The notes beneath the pieces were generated by a model, which saw only the letters and a program-made list of their open reading frames with translations, was not told the DNA's origin and ran no database searches. Made by a program: the position numbers and the translations under genes. From positions 106,746 through 170,745 of the forward strand of contig NZ_LXGN01000007.1 of the NCBI RefSeq assembly GCF_009372255.1: a stretch of 64,000 nucleotides of DNA, read 5' to 3'. Positions 9,638 to 18,600 of this stretch are shown here, piece after piece. Numbering within the stretch: position 1 is the stretch's first letter; the number at the start of each line of letters is the position of its first letter. This stretch comes from Acinetobacter guerrae (lineage in GTDB: Bacteria > Pseudomonadota > Gammaproteobacteria > Pseudomonadales > Moraxellaceae).

Positions 9638-9656
9638 AATGATAATAATTATCATT
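9638..9656 (-). promoter_or_regulatory. Fur box upstream of the second TonB receptor
   Basis: AATGATAATAATTATCATT has perfect 9-bp inverted arms around a single central base and contains the 7-1-7 Fur core TGATAAT-N-ATTATCA. The position fits iron-dependent repression of the CirA-like receptor. Confidence 0.85.
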
Positions 9657-9700
9657 ATTTTAATCTATTTTATTTATAAATCCGATTTTAGACCCAAAAA

Positions 9701-9729
9701 AAACCTCTAACGAATTAGAGGTATTTTTA
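9701..9729 (-). terminator. Terminator of nfuA
   Basis: The minus strand gives ACCTCTAA / TTAGAGGT around a four-base loop, followed by eight Ts. Confidence 0.9.
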
Positions 9730-9743
9730 TATATTTCAAAAGA

Positions 9744-10382
9744 TTATTTGAAATATGCACCTTCTGCCTGTGAATGGTCAGTTTGGTCTACGACACGCTG
9801 TAATTCAGGTATATGTTGACGTAAAGTAGTTTCGACACCTTGTTTAAGAGTTACATCAATTGCTGAACAACCCTGACAACCGCCACCAAATTTAAGTACA
9901 GCAGTTAAACCTTTTTCAGGATCATTTTGTACTTCGACTAGAGCACAATTACCCCCATGCCCTTCTAAACCTGGATTAATTTCTGACTGAAGAATATAAG
10001 TAATACGCTCTTCAATCGATGCATCAGGTCCAACACGTGGCACTTTTGAGTTTGGCGCACGGAAAGTCAATTGACCACCAAAACGGTCTTTGTTGTAGTC
10101 AATCACGGCATCTAATAAATAAGGAATAGATGGCTGGTCGATATAAGCAGGAAATGCCGCATAATCTTGTTTATAGTCAGTCGGCACCACTTCATCAGGC
10201 GCGCTATATGCCATACAACATTCAGCACGTGGAGTACCTGGATGTTCAACAAAAATACGAACGCCAATTCCTGGTGTATTTTGTTTGTCCAACAGATCAC
10301 TTAAATACTCTTGTGCAGTTGGAGTAATCAAAAGGTTGGGAATTTCTTCTGCAACCACAGTGTTGGTGTTCTCAGTCGACAT
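9744..10382 (-). CDS. nfuA: Fe-S cluster biogenesis/repair protein NfuA
   Basis: A 212-residue protein with the two-domain NfuA layout: an N-terminal degenerate A-type carrier domain (about 1-105) and a C-terminal Nfu domain with the cluster-binding C-x-x-C in GGGCQGCSAID (C169 and C172 from the chosen start). NfuA carries a [4Fe-4S] cluster to client apoproteins under oxidative or iron-limiting stress. ATG 10382 is favoured over the in-frame TTG 15 bases upstream because GAGG lies at proper distance before it. The gene is divergent from the rhomboid gene and next to the two iron-receptor genes. I see no clear IscR site. Confidence 0.93.
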   Translation of the reverse strand: MSTENTNTVVAEEIPNLLITPTAQEYLSDLLDKQNTPGIGVRIFVEHPGTPRAECCMAYSAPDEVVPTDYKQDYAAFPAYIDQPSIPYLLDAVIDYNKDRFGGQLTFRAPNSKVPRVGPDASIEERITYILQSEINPGLEGHGGNCALVEVQNDPEKGLTAVLKFGGGCQGCSAIDVTLKQGVETTLRQHIPELQRVVDQTDHSQAEGAYFK

Positions 10383-10540
10383 AATCATCATCCTCAAGCT
10401 GAAGTGCTTATTTTAACTGAAGATGCGGGAGAATTAAAAAAAATCAACCAAAATTGTCGGAATTATTCACAGGAAATGTGTCTTACCTTGTTTTTAATGG
10501 CATTATGACAGTTAAGTTTAATATTTTTATAAAATTGACT

Positions 10541-11158
10541 ATGTTTCATTTACCTTTCAATCATACGATTACGCTTATTGCAATTACTGTCATTGTTTCG
10601 CTCCTTGCCTTTTCCAATCAGGCGCTTATGAACCGTCTGATTTTTTGGCCACCCGCGATGCAACGTGGTCAATATGATCGTTTTATTACGCATGGTTTTG
10701 TACATGCTGATGGCACGCATTTATTATTTAATATGATTACCCTGTTTTTCTTTGGTCGTGTGATTGAAAGTTTTTATCGTCAATATTTTTTTGATCTAGG
10801 CTTTGTCCTGTTTTATCTGGGTGGTCTAATTTTTGCCATTTTTCCAAGTTATCTTAAGCACAAAAATGATACCAATTGGGCAAGTTTAGGGGCATCTGGT
10901 GCAGTTTCAGCGGTACTTTTTGCCTATATATTGTTTGAACCATGGAAATTGATTCTCGTGTTTTTTATTCCTGTGCCTGCCATCATTTTTGCAATTTTAT
11001 ATGTTGGATATAGTATTTGGTCGGGTAAACGCGGCAACAGTAATATCAATCATAGTGCGCACTTATGGGGTGCAGCTTATGGCGTGGTCATGACGATTAT
11101 TCTAGAGCCTCGACTTATTGCACACTTTATTAACAAGCTCAGCCATCTGCCTTTTTAA
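10541..11158 (+). CDS. Rhomboid-family intramembrane serine protease
   Basis: A 205-residue polytopic inner-membrane protein with about six hydrophobic segments. The rhomboid catalytic dyad is visible: S119 in the GASGAVS motif and H174 in HSAHLWGAAYG. HLLFN (60-64) matches the H-x-x-x-N element of the oxyanion region. Rhomboids cleave transmembrane substrates within the bilayer; the bacterial substrate here is unknown. The frame is open upstream to 10454, with ATG also at 10505. I chose ATG 10541 (MFHLPFN) because the extension is polar and unlike a rhomboid N-terminus. The gene is divergent from nfuA and is followed by a strong terminator. Confidence 0.85.
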   Translation: MFHLPFNHTITLIAITVIVSLLAFSNQALMNRLIFWPPAMQRGQYDRFITHGFVHADGTHLLFNMITLFFFGRVIESFYRQYFFDLGFVLFYLGGLIFAIFPSYLKHKNDTNWASLGASGAVSAVLFAYILFEPWKLILVFFIPVPAIIFAILYVGYSIWSGKRGNSNINHSAHLWGAAYGVVMTIILEPRLIAHFINKLSHLPF

Positions 11159-11178
11159 CTTGGATATTATTCTTTAAT

Positions 11179-11200
11179 AAAGCCCTTCGGGGCTTTTTTA
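11179..11200 (+). terminator. Terminator of the rhomboid gene
   Basis: AAAGCCC TTCG GGGCTTT followed by TTTT: a classic intrinsic terminator with a stable UUCG loop. Confidence 0.93.
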
Positions 11201-11327
11201 TGGCGTGGAATTTAGTTATATCAAAATGTGTTCAGCATTATTTATGCATATGTTTACTCAACTAATTATTTAAAAAACCCACCCGACATGGTTAAGCTTT
11301 GTTAAATTTGACAGCAATACTTTAATC

Positions 11328-13010
11328 ATGAAAAAACAAACACTTGTATTGAGCTTAAGCTTTATTTTTTTAAGTTTATCTTTAAGCGCATGCCACGACA
11401 ATAACGACACATCTGCTACATCAACATCTGTAACTGAAACAAAAAAACCAAATATATTGTTCATTATGGCAGATGATCTGGGTTATTCAGATATAGGGGC
11501 TTTTGGCGGAGAAATTCACACGCCGAATCTGGATGCTTTAGCCAATGAAGGTCGTTTATTGAGTGATTATCACACTGCTCCAACTTGTTCTCCAACTCGA
11601 TCACAGTTGATTTCAGGAACAGATCATCATTTAGCAGGTATTGGAGCGATGGCTGAACTCACACCAAGCCATCTTAAAGGTCAACCAGGTTACGAAGGTT
11701 ACTTAAATGAACGTTCACTATCGATTGCCGAAGTACTAAGAGACAATGGCTATCGAACATATATCAGTGGAAAGTGGCATTTGGGGTTAACACCTGAAAC
11801 CAATGCGCAAGCGCGCGGTTTTGATCATTCATTTACCTTGTTACAAGGTTTTGACTTGCACTTTAAACGCACCCCAACAGGCTATAATCGCAATGCAACC
11901 TACACCGAAGATGGTCAAGTCGTTCCACTGTCTTCTTTGCCAGATAATTTCTTTTCAACCAATTATTACACAGACAAGCTACTTGAATATTTAGAGTCAG
12001 GCAAAAACTCTGGTAAACCATTTTTTGCCTATGCAGCATATACAGCACCTCACTGGCCGATTCAAGCGCCAGAAGAATATCGTAATAAATATAAAGGAAT
12101 CTATGATGTGGGTTATGACGCGATTCGTAATTCACGCATCGCGAAACAAAAGCAATTAGGTATTATTCCAGCCAATTTTGTTCCCGCCGAACCTATTGCA
12201 ACTGCAAATGCGCCTGCGAAGTCAGGTAGATGGAATGAACTCAGTCCAGAACGTAAGGCTCTTGAAGCACGCAATATGGAAATCTATGCAGGCATGGTCG
12301 AAAATCTGGATGCCAACATTGGTCGTTTGATTCAATATTTAAAAGCCAATGGTTTATACGACAATACTCTGATCTTCTTTGTGTCTGATAATGGTGCAGA
12401 AGGATCATCAGGTAGTGCAAATGCTGGTGCTCAAGTTGATAATTCATTGGCTGGTTTGGGAACAGATAATTCTTATACTTTTATTGGACCTCGTTGGGCT
12501 GAAGTCAGTGCTGCACCCTTTCATCTTTGGAAAAATACCGCAGGTGAAGGTGCAACCACTGCTCCTGCAATCGTAAAACTGCCGCACCAAAATAAACTAC
12601 AGCCTATACATAGCAGTTTTGCATCGGTATTAGATGTATTTCCGACCGTACTGGATTATGCCAATATCTCTGTTCCGCAAGGTCAATATAAAGGTCGTAA
12701 TATCAATACACCAAGCGGTATTTCATGGAAAGCTATTCTGGAAAATAAAGCGACTAATATTCGTCCTGATGGATTCAGTTTTGCCGATGAACTACATGGT
12801 AATAAATATGCGAAACAAGGCGACTGGAAAATTGCATTACAGGGCAAAGCCGATCTCGGCACTGGAACATGGGAATTATATAATCTAAAACAGGATCGTG
12901 GTGAGAATCAAAATCTGGCAAATACTTATCCAGATAAAGTTCAAGAATTGATTAAAGTCTATCAAAAATACACTCAACAAAATGGCGTACAGGAATACTT
13001 TACTCAATGA
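11328..13010 (+). CDS. atsA: Arylsulfatase (type I, formylglycine-dependent), predicted lipoprotein
   Basis: A 560-residue protein whose N-terminus is a lipoprotein signal peptide with lipobox LSAC, lipidated at C22. The rest is very like Pseudomonas arylsulfatase AtsA: metal-ligand NILFIMADDLGYSD (42-55), sulfatase signature C87-S-P-T-R (C87 becomes formylglycine), GTDHHLAGIG, SGKWHLGL, APHWPIQAPEEY and the second metal site SDNGAEG. It hydrolyses sulfate esters, probably for sulfur scavenging. Its stop overlaps the start of the formylglycine-generating enzyme by four bases (ATGA), so the two are translationally coupled. The lipoprotein form is notable because this activity is often soluble. 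Confidence 0.88.
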   Translation: MKKQTLVLSLSFIFLSLSLSACHDNNDTSATSTSVTETKKPNILFIMADDLGYSDIGAFGGEIHTPNLDALANEGRLLSDYHTAPTCSPTRSQLISGTDHHLAGIGAMAELTPSHLKGQPGYEGYLNERSLSIAEVLRDNGYRTYISGKWHLGLTPETNAQARGFDHSFTLLQGFDLHFKRTPTGYNRNATYTEDGQVVPLSSLPDNFFSTNYYTDKLLEYLESGKNSGKPFFAYAAYTAPHWPIQAPEEYRNKYKGIYDVGYDAIRNSRIAKQKQLGIIPANFVPAEPIATANAPAKSGRWNELSPERKALEARNMEIYAGMVENLDANIGRLIQYLKANGLYDNTLIFFVSDNGAEGSSGSANAGAQVDNSLAGLGTDNSYTFIGPRWAEVSAAPFHLWKNTAGEGATTAPAIVKLPHQNKLQPIHSSFASVLDVFPTVLDYANISVPQGQYKGRNINTPSGISWKAILENKATNIRPDGFSFADELHGNKYAKQGDWKIALQGKADLGTGTWELYNLKQDRGENQNLANTYPDKVQELIKVYQKYTQQNGVQEYFTQ

Positions 13011-14008
13011 AGGCGGCATTCCTATTAGTCTTGAGCTACAGCTTGTTACTGACTGGCTGTAGTCAAACAAACCGAACCCATTATACCAATAAAACCTCAA
13101 ATGATGCCGCGCCTGCTTTATTATCACTTGGGTCAATTGCAACATGTAAAAACTATTCAGGATTGCCTGAAAAATGGTTAACAGACAAGCATTCAGGTAT
13201 GGTTCGGGTCGACTCGGGTACAGTGAATCTTGGTTCAAATCTCGCCTATCCCGATGAAATTAATTTTGGAGAAAAACAAAGGCAAGTATCTGCCTTTTGG
13301 ATTGATCAAACTGAAGTGACCGTGGCACAGTTCGCAAGCTTTGTTCAAGCAACAGGCTATATCACTGATGCTGAACGACAAAAACAGGCTGCGGTATTTT
13401 TACCTAATGCTCAACACCCACAACAATGGTGGCAGCTTAAATCTGGCTACACTTGGCAACAGCCTAATGGACCGAATGCAGGAAAAGCATTGCCAAATGA
13501 ACCTGTTCGTTTTGTCACTAAAAACGATGCCGAACATTATGCTGTCTGGCTAGGTCGGGATTTACCTTCTGAAATAGAGTGGGAATATGCTGCCAAAGCA
13601 GGACAAACTCAAGATACCCCCTTGCACCAAGCGCCTCTGGATCATCACCGTCATCCTCAAGCCAATTATTGGCAAGGAGAGTTTCCATTTCATAACAATA
13701 AATTAGATCATTTTGAAGGTGTTGCACCTGTTGGGTGTTTTGCAGCAAATGCCTTTCAGCTCTATGACATGATTGGTAATGTATGGGAATGGACATCTTC
13801 GGTTTATCAAGGCGCACACGATGAACATATGGGGGATTATCAACATCTACGTCAAATGAATATGCCCAGCCAGAACTTTGTGATTAAAGGCGGTTCATAT
13901 TTATGTGCAGATAACTATTGCGCACGTTTTCGTAACAGTAGTCGTCATCCGCAAGAGCTTGATTTAGCAAGTAGTCATGTCGGATTTCGTACCATCATGA
14001 GAGAATAA
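13007..14008 (+). CDS. Formylglycine-generating enzyme (sulfatase-modifying factor), predicted lipoprotein
   Basis: A 333-residue FGE-sulfatase-family protein. It starts with a lipoprotein signal (LTGC, C18). The FGE fold follows from about 62, with GTVNLGS, the FWIDQTEVTVAQFASFV block, LPSEIEWEYAA and DMIGNVWEWTS. The two cysteines that define catalytically competent bacterial FGEs are present as C300 and C305 in GGSYLCADNYCARFR. This enzyme oxidises the sulfatase signature cysteine to formylglycine using O2. It overlaps the sulfatase gene by four bases, so its client is almost certainly that sulfatase. Both signals point to periplasmic, membrane-anchored maturation, which I infer rather than see. 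Confidence 0.88.
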   Translation: MKAAFLLVLSYSLLLTGCSQTNRTHYTNKTSNDAAPALLSLGSIATCKNYSGLPEKWLTDKHSGMVRVDSGTVNLGSNLAYPDEINFGEKQRQVSAFWIDQTEVTVAQFASFVQATGYITDAERQKQAAVFLPNAQHPQQWWQLKSGYTWQQPNGPNAGKALPNEPVRFVTKNDAEHYAVWLGRDLPSEIEWEYAAKAGQTQDTPLHQAPLDHHRHPQANYWQGEFPFHNNKLDHFEGVAPVGCFAANAFQLYDMIGNVWEWTSSVYQGAHDEHMGDYQHLRQMNMPSQNFVIKGGSYLCADNYCARFRNSSRHPQELDLASSHVGFRTIMRE

Positions 14009-14078
14009 GAAAAAACCTAAGTATTTTAATTTACGACCAGACACCAGATTTAACGCTTTCTTGCAATTTTGGTAGTTA

Positions 14079-14105
14079 ATGCCAACCTTTAAAGCAAGTT
14101 GGCAT
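14079..14105. repeat. 8-bp inverted repeat in the leader of the 510-residue protein gene
   Basis: ATGCCAAC / GTTGGCAT with an 11-base spacer, 52 bases before the next start codon. There is no T-run on the plus strand, so it could be a leader hairpin or an operator. Confidence 0.4.
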
Positions 14106-14156
14106 AGATAATGTTTACATCTGTATATTAATGCTATTTAAAGTGAGTTTTTTTGC

Positions 14157-15689
14157 ATGTCCAGTCCAATTGAAGGTTTGCAGTTCCCAGTCAATCCTGC
14201 AACTCAGAAGCCAAGCACTTCACAAACAGGCAAAGCGATTGTCTCGGAAGCATTGTCTTTAGTGGATCATAAAATTTCTCAACAGGCTGCAAAAGAAAAA
14301 GACTGGCGCAAAAACTATCCGATCTATTTTAAGGCACTGGTTGAGCAAGGTATCGAAAAAACAGCAAACCCGATTACCATTGCAAAACAAGGCTTGCATA
14401 AAGCACACCATAGCTTTGAGTTTTATCGTAATGGTGAACAGTATTTGCTTAAAGACGTCATTCAAGTACCTAATATAGCTGAATTTAACACCGTCATATT
14501 AAAAGGTGAAAGTCAGGAACAACCTGAATGGTATGTGCCCTATCAAGGTCAAAAACTACAGGGACAAGCGCTGCTTGAGCAAATTTCAAATTGGGAACAG
14601 CGCGGTATTATTGAGCCAAGTCATGCCCAAGCGTTAAGAGAAGTGAATGCGCATCCAGAATGGTTTGATTTGTCTGATCGTACTATGGTGCTTTTTGGTG
14701 CTGCATCTGAAGCAGGTCCACTGACATGGTTAGCGAAATGGAAAGCTAATATTGTTGCACTTGATTTACCAAATGCAAAAGTCTGGGACAAGATTTTAAA
14801 CACCATTCAAAAAGGCAATGCCACGCTCTACGCCCCAAGTCTGGAACCCATCAATGATACGACTCCATCTTATGACCTTAAAGATAAGCTCGGTGCAAAC
14901 CTGCTGACACAATTACCTGAAATTGCTGAGTGGCTGATCAAATTTGAGCAAAGTTTGGATTTAGCTGCCATTGCCTATCTCGATGGTGAAAAACATGTCC
15001 GTGTTTCAATGGCAATGGATACCATTATGAGTTTGGTCAGTGAACGTAAGGCCAATACCAGCTTAATGTTTATGTGTACACCGACTGATGTCTATGCTGT
15101 GCCTAAAGAGGTCGTTTCTGCTGCGCATCAAAAATCTTTAGATCGTTCTACACTGCAAAAATTGCTGACCAAAGGAATATCGACACTCTCACTCAAGCAT
15201 TTTTTTAAAGCCAATAATCAAGATCTTATTCGTTCCGATAACGGTAAAGAATATGGGATTGCAGACTGCTTGGTGATTGAACAAGGGCCAAACTATGCAT
15301 TAGCAAAACGTATTCAACAGTGGCGTGCAACTTTAGCACGTCATGACGGACAACGTGTCAGTATCAATATTGCACCGTCCACCACTACACACTCAGTCAC
15401 CAAGAACCCACTATTAAAAGCAGCATTTAATGGTGCCGATTTGTTTGATGTAGAAGCTTTTAGCCCAGAAACCACCAATGCAATTATGGCTGCACTCTGG
15501 GTACACGACTTGAGAAATGACCAATCTGTTGCTAATCCAGAAAATCAACTTGAACACCCTTTAGAGTTGATGATGGAAGGAGCAAATCATGGTGGATTAT
15601 GGCGCGTTGCTTATCTGGCGAGAACTGCCCTGCCTTTTGCAGCAATTTATGGTTTTATTAACGAGAAGATTCCGTTGAAAAAAAGATAA
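14157..15689 (+). CDS. Conserved uncharacterised protein with a Rossmann-like segment
   Basis: A 510-residue cytoplasmic protein without a signal peptide. I do not recognise the family. The clearest feature is around 175-205: RTMVLFGAASEAGPLTWL then ANIVALDLP, which resembles the beta-alpha-beta start of a Rossmann nucleotide-binding fold with a Gly-rich turn and an acidic end to strand 2. VIEQGPNYALAKRIQQWRA and MEGANHGGLWRVAYLAR near the C-terminus may be functional. The gene stands alone between the sulfatase pair and a DUF1090 gene. A dehydrogenase- or reductase-like activity is possible but not supported beyond that segment. Confidence 0.65.
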   Translation: MSSPIEGLQFPVNPATQKPSTSQTGKAIVSEALSLVDHKISQQAAKEKDWRKNYPIYFKALVEQGIEKTANPITIAKQGLHKAHHSFEFYRNGEQYLLKDVIQVPNIAEFNTVILKGESQEQPEWYVPYQGQKLQGQALLEQISNWEQRGIIEPSHAQALREVNAHPEWFDLSDRTMVLFGAASEAGPLTWLAKWKANIVALDLPNAKVWDKILNTIQKGNATLYAPSLEPINDTTPSYDLKDKLGANLLTQLPEIAEWLIKFEQSLDLAAIAYLDGEKHVRVSMAMDTIMSLVSERKANTSLMFMCTPTDVYAVPKEVVSAAHQKSLDRSTLQKLLTKGISTLSLKHFFKANNQDLIRSDNGKEYGIADCLVIEQGPNYALAKRIQQWRATLARHDGQRVSINIAPSTTTHSVTKNPLLKAAFNGADLFDVEAFSPETTNAIMAALWVHDLRNDQSVANPENQLEHPLELMMEGANHGGLWRVAYLARTALPFAAIYGFINEKIPLKKR

Positions 15690-15830
15690 ATATAACGGTC
15701 TCAAATGCCAATATTTATCGGATAAGAGTTGATAGATTGAGCTTTGGAAATAAGCTGACTGATTTTTGCATAATCAGTGCATCATTATATTCAAAGTTTA
15801 ACTATCTTTTAAATCATACGGTTTATCCTG

Positions 15831-16205
15831 ATGAATCATGTCAAAAAGACAGTCGTTGTTTTAACGGCTGTTATGGTATTTATATTTATTTTTCCTACTT
15901 ATGCAGCACAAGATTGTGAAATTAAAAAACAACAACTCGCTCATCAACTCAGCCATGCTGAAAAATATGCGAGCCGCTATCGAGTTGCAGATTTAAAACG
16001 TACTATTGCAAGTATCGATCGCTTTTGTCAGGACGATATTTCATCTCAAATTAAAATGCAGGTCAAAACTAAACAGAAAGTTGAAAAGCTAAAAGCGGAA
16101 CTCGCCCAAGCCCAGCAAAAACAAGATATGCGCATGCTTTTAAAGCAACAACAGGCTCTAAGTGATGCGCTATTTGAACTTGAGCAGATTGAAACAATAA
16201 ATTAA
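15831..16205 (+). CDS. DUF1090-family periplasmic protein (YqjC-like)
   Basis: A 124-residue protein with a hydrophobic signal peptide (8-24, cleavage near TYAAQ). The mature part is a helical, Lys/Gln/Glu-rich coiled-coil-like region, with C29 in AQDCEIKKQQL and C61 in IDRFCQDD. This is the usual layout of DUF1090/YqjC proteins, small periplasmic proteins of unknown role. No neighbour suggests a function. Confidence 0.7.
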   Translation: MNHVKKTVVVLTAVMVFIFIFPTYAAQDCEIKKQQLAHQLSHAEKYASRYRVADLKRTIASIDRFCQDDISSQIKMQVKTKQKVEKLKAELAQAQQKQDMRMLLKQQQALSDALFELEQIETIN

Positions 16206-16530
16206 GCTGTTTGATATCTCAAAAAAAAGCAGTCATAGAAATTTATTTTTTAAACACTTATATTCTTAATTATAAATACTTTTGCATGTCATCTTCTGGC
16301 ATCTTTCCGACACTTGTTGCCCCAATAATATATGTGACATTGATCAATTATTGATAGGCTTTTTCTATGGCTGTAGTAAGCCCACTAAATTCTGCTTTTA
16401 CCGAGGGTTTAAGCTAAATTTGTTTGGATAAGAACCAAAATACAGGACAGAAAAAACTTATTTATAAAAAAATAATGATAAAAAAGGCCACTGATGTGAC
16501 CTTTTGACTCTATGGATATAAATTTGACAT
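16206..16530. other. Intergenic region between convergent DUF1090 and pit genes
   Basis: A 325-base AT-rich stretch. It contains the pit terminator at 16481-16506; I see no gene or repeat elsewhere in it. Confidence 0.5.
16481..16506 (-). terminator. Terminator of the phosphate transporter gene
   Basis: On the minus strand AAAAGGTCAC pairs with GTGGCCTTTT (one G:U) around a four-base loop, followed by Ts. Confidence 0.8.
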
Positions 16531-18162
16531 TTATCCAACAAATTGAAGAAATAACCAGTAAAGTCCACCTGATAAACAAATAGTTGCAGGTAAAGTAAAT
16601 ACCCAAGCCGATAAAATCGTTTTAACGGTATTAAAGTTTAATCCAGATTTATTTGCGACCATTGTACCTGCCACTGCACTATTAAGTACATGTGTTGTAG
16701 ATACTGGCATACCTAAGCCATCTGCCGCTGCGATTGTGCTCATCGCAACCAATTCAGCAGACATTCCCTGACCATAAGTCATGTGGTGCTTACCAATACG
16801 CTCTCCGACTGTGACCACAATACGCTTCCAACCCACCATCGTTCCTAGACCAAGTGCCAATGCCACAGCAACTTTGACCCAAGTTGGAATATATTGTAGG
16901 AAAGAATCCAGACTATCACGGTACTGTTTCACCACTTTTTGCTGATCTGCTGACATTGCTGGAAGCGCTTCTGCTTTATCCAAACGTTTAAATGTCGTGG
17001 TACTTAAATACATGTCGTTACGAATATTGCCAATCGCATCTTCAGGAATATCTTTCAAGCTCGTATAGCTACCAACACGTTGACCTAAATGATCTGTCAG
17101 ACTTGCCAATGCAGGAACAACATCTGGAGTTTGCTGCTTGGTTTGAATATATTTTGTCAGAATGAGACGTGCTTTTTCGTCTTGCAGATCGGTATTTTGT
17201 GCAACAAGAACAGTAGAGGTTTGACTTGAAAGCTGTTTAAAAGTTTGAAGCTGCTGAGCATCTAGGCCTTTATTCAATGAATAAGCCATAGGAACCAAAC
17301 CAATCAACACCAGCATGATGAGGCCCATCCCTTTTTGCCCATCATTAGAACCGTGTGCAAAACTCACACCTGTACAGGTGAAAATCAAAATAGCACGAAT
17401 AATAGGTGGCGGTGGTTTATTACCTTCTGGTGGTTGGAAAAGTTCAAGTTGGCGTTTGAATACTTTTTTAACTAATAAAAATAGCAGTGCAGCAAAAGCA
17501 AAGCCAATTAAAGGTGAAAAAAGTAAAGCTTTACCGACTTTAATCACCTGATCCATATCGATGCCACTGGCCCCACCTGTTGCTGCATTTAACAGATGAT
17601 TCATAATACCCACACCTAAAATTGAACCAATTAAAGTATGTGAGCTAGAAGCAGGAATACCCAGAAACCAAGTTCCCAAATTCCAGATAATCGCAGCAAT
17701 CAATAAAGCGAAGACCATGGCAAAGCCTGCGCCACTGCTGACATTCATAATTAATTCAACAGGTAATAACGCAATAATACCGTAAGCAACAGCACCACTG
17801 GCAACCATTACACCAAGAAAATTACAGAAACCTGCCCACATTACGGCAACAGGTGCAGGCAATGCATTGGTATAAATTACTGTTGCTACAGCATTGGCCG
17901 TGTCATGGAAACCGTTTACAAACTCAAAGCCTAACGCAATAAAAAGTGCCGTTGCCAGCAATATCATGGAATATAGACTCAGTGCTGGTACGTGTGCCAA
18001 ATCAGCATTCACCTGAACAGCAATATAAATCAGGGTTGCAATAATAACCGTAAGAAACACCGGCATAAAAAACTGCGGTGTAGGTACATGTACATTCGTC
18101 GATTGAACATGTCCAACTTCGACATGATTTGAATCCGAAACGGGGGGAAGATTTGAATTCAT
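16531..18162 (-). CDS. pit: PiT-family inorganic phosphate transporter
   Basis: A 543-residue polytopic inner-membrane protein. Both duplicated PiT signature blocks are present: GFEFVNGFHDTANAVAT (78-94) and GVSFAHGSNDGQKGMG (about 265-280). A large hydrophilic loop (about 300-430) separates the two membrane halves. PiT proteins take up metal-phosphate complexes driven by protons. The length is typical of the longer bacterial forms. A PHO-box-like direct repeat lies 50-70 bases upstream of ATG 18162, which suggests PhoB control; that would be unusual for a low-affinity Pit system, which is often constitutive. The gene is divergent from metH. Confidence 0.9.
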   Translation of the reverse strand: MNSNLPPVSDSNHVEVGHVQSTNVHVPTPQFFMPVFLTVIIATLIYIAVQVNADLAHVPALSLYSMILLATALFIALGFEFVNGFHDTANAVATVIYTNALPAPVAVMWAGFCNFLGVMVASGAVAYGIIALLPVELIMNVSSGAGFAMVFALLIAAIIWNLGTWFLGIPASSSHTLIGSILGVGIMNHLLNAATGGASGIDMDQVIKVGKALLFSPLIGFAFAALLFLLVKKVFKRQLELFQPPEGNKPPPPIIRAILIFTCTGVSFAHGSNDGQKGMGLIMLVLIGLVPMAYSLNKGLDAQQLQTFKQLSSQTSTVLVAQNTDLQDEKARLILTKYIQTKQQTPDVVPALASLTDHLGQRVGSYTSLKDIPEDAIGNIRNDMYLSTTTFKRLDKAEALPAMSADQQKVVKQYRDSLDSFLQYIPTWVKVAVALALGLGTMVGWKRIVVTVGERIGKHHMTYGQGMSAELVAMSTIAAADGLGMPVSTTHVLNSAVAGTMVANKSGLNFNTVKTILSAWVFTLPATICLSGGLYWLFLQFVG

Positions 18163-18210
18163 GTAGACGGTTCAAGAGGATCGTGAAAATCCCCATATTC
18201 TTAAATTAAA

Positions 18211-18230
18211 TTATGACAATTATATGACAA
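18211..18230 (-). promoter_or_regulatory. Putative PHO box upstream of pit
   Basis: The minus strand reads TTGTCATATAATTGTCATAA: two TGTCATA direct repeats in 11-base phase, as in the PhoB consensus (TGTCA repeats separated by an AT-rich tetramer). It sits 49-68 bases before the pit start codon, suitable for a PhoB-activated promoter. Confidence 0.6.
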
Positions 18231-18239
18231 ATAGGGGTC

Positions 18240-18274
18240 TAATGAAGTCATTTTTTAGACGTTTGACTTCATTA
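18240..18274. repeat. 11-bp perfect inverted repeat in the pit-metH intergenic region
   Basis: TAATGAAGTCA / TGACTTCATTA with a 13-base spacer, just upstream of the PHO-box-like site on the pit side. Candidate regulator-binding site; no known consensus fits. Confidence 0.4.
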
Positions 18275-18600
18275 ATGGCAATGATTAGGGTTGTTTTGTG
18301 CCAATTATTTTACTTAATTTCAATAAATACAAAAACTTAAACCACAAAAACAATAATGACATTCAATTGTTGTATTTTGAAGCAAATATTATGAAATATG
18401 ACAGCCAGTCACATTTCAGGTGCTCTCATTTTTTGCTCATTCTATTTTGAAACATGAATATTGCATTTTGATGAAAACATCCCCATCTCATTCATCAATG
18501 TCTGAAACTGTTTTTAGTCGTTTCAACAATCAATCAACCCCACTTATTGTTGGGGATTCTGTTACAATAATGCGCCTTTTAAAATTCATCTGGGGTTCTT

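Larger units (their letters stand above)
18163..18600. other. Divergent intergenic region, pit / metH
   Basis: 438 bases holding the PHO-box-like repeat, the 11-bp inverted repeat and both promoters. I looked for a cobalamin or SAM riboswitch before metH and found no conserved core of either. metH has TGGGG at 18590-18594 as a ribosome-binding site. Confidence 0.5.

Noticed and set aside
18275..18600. Possible cobalamin or SAM riboswitch before metH
   Set aside because: I read the region for the conserved cores of these riboswitches and found none; the sequence is AT-rich with only small inverted repeats.
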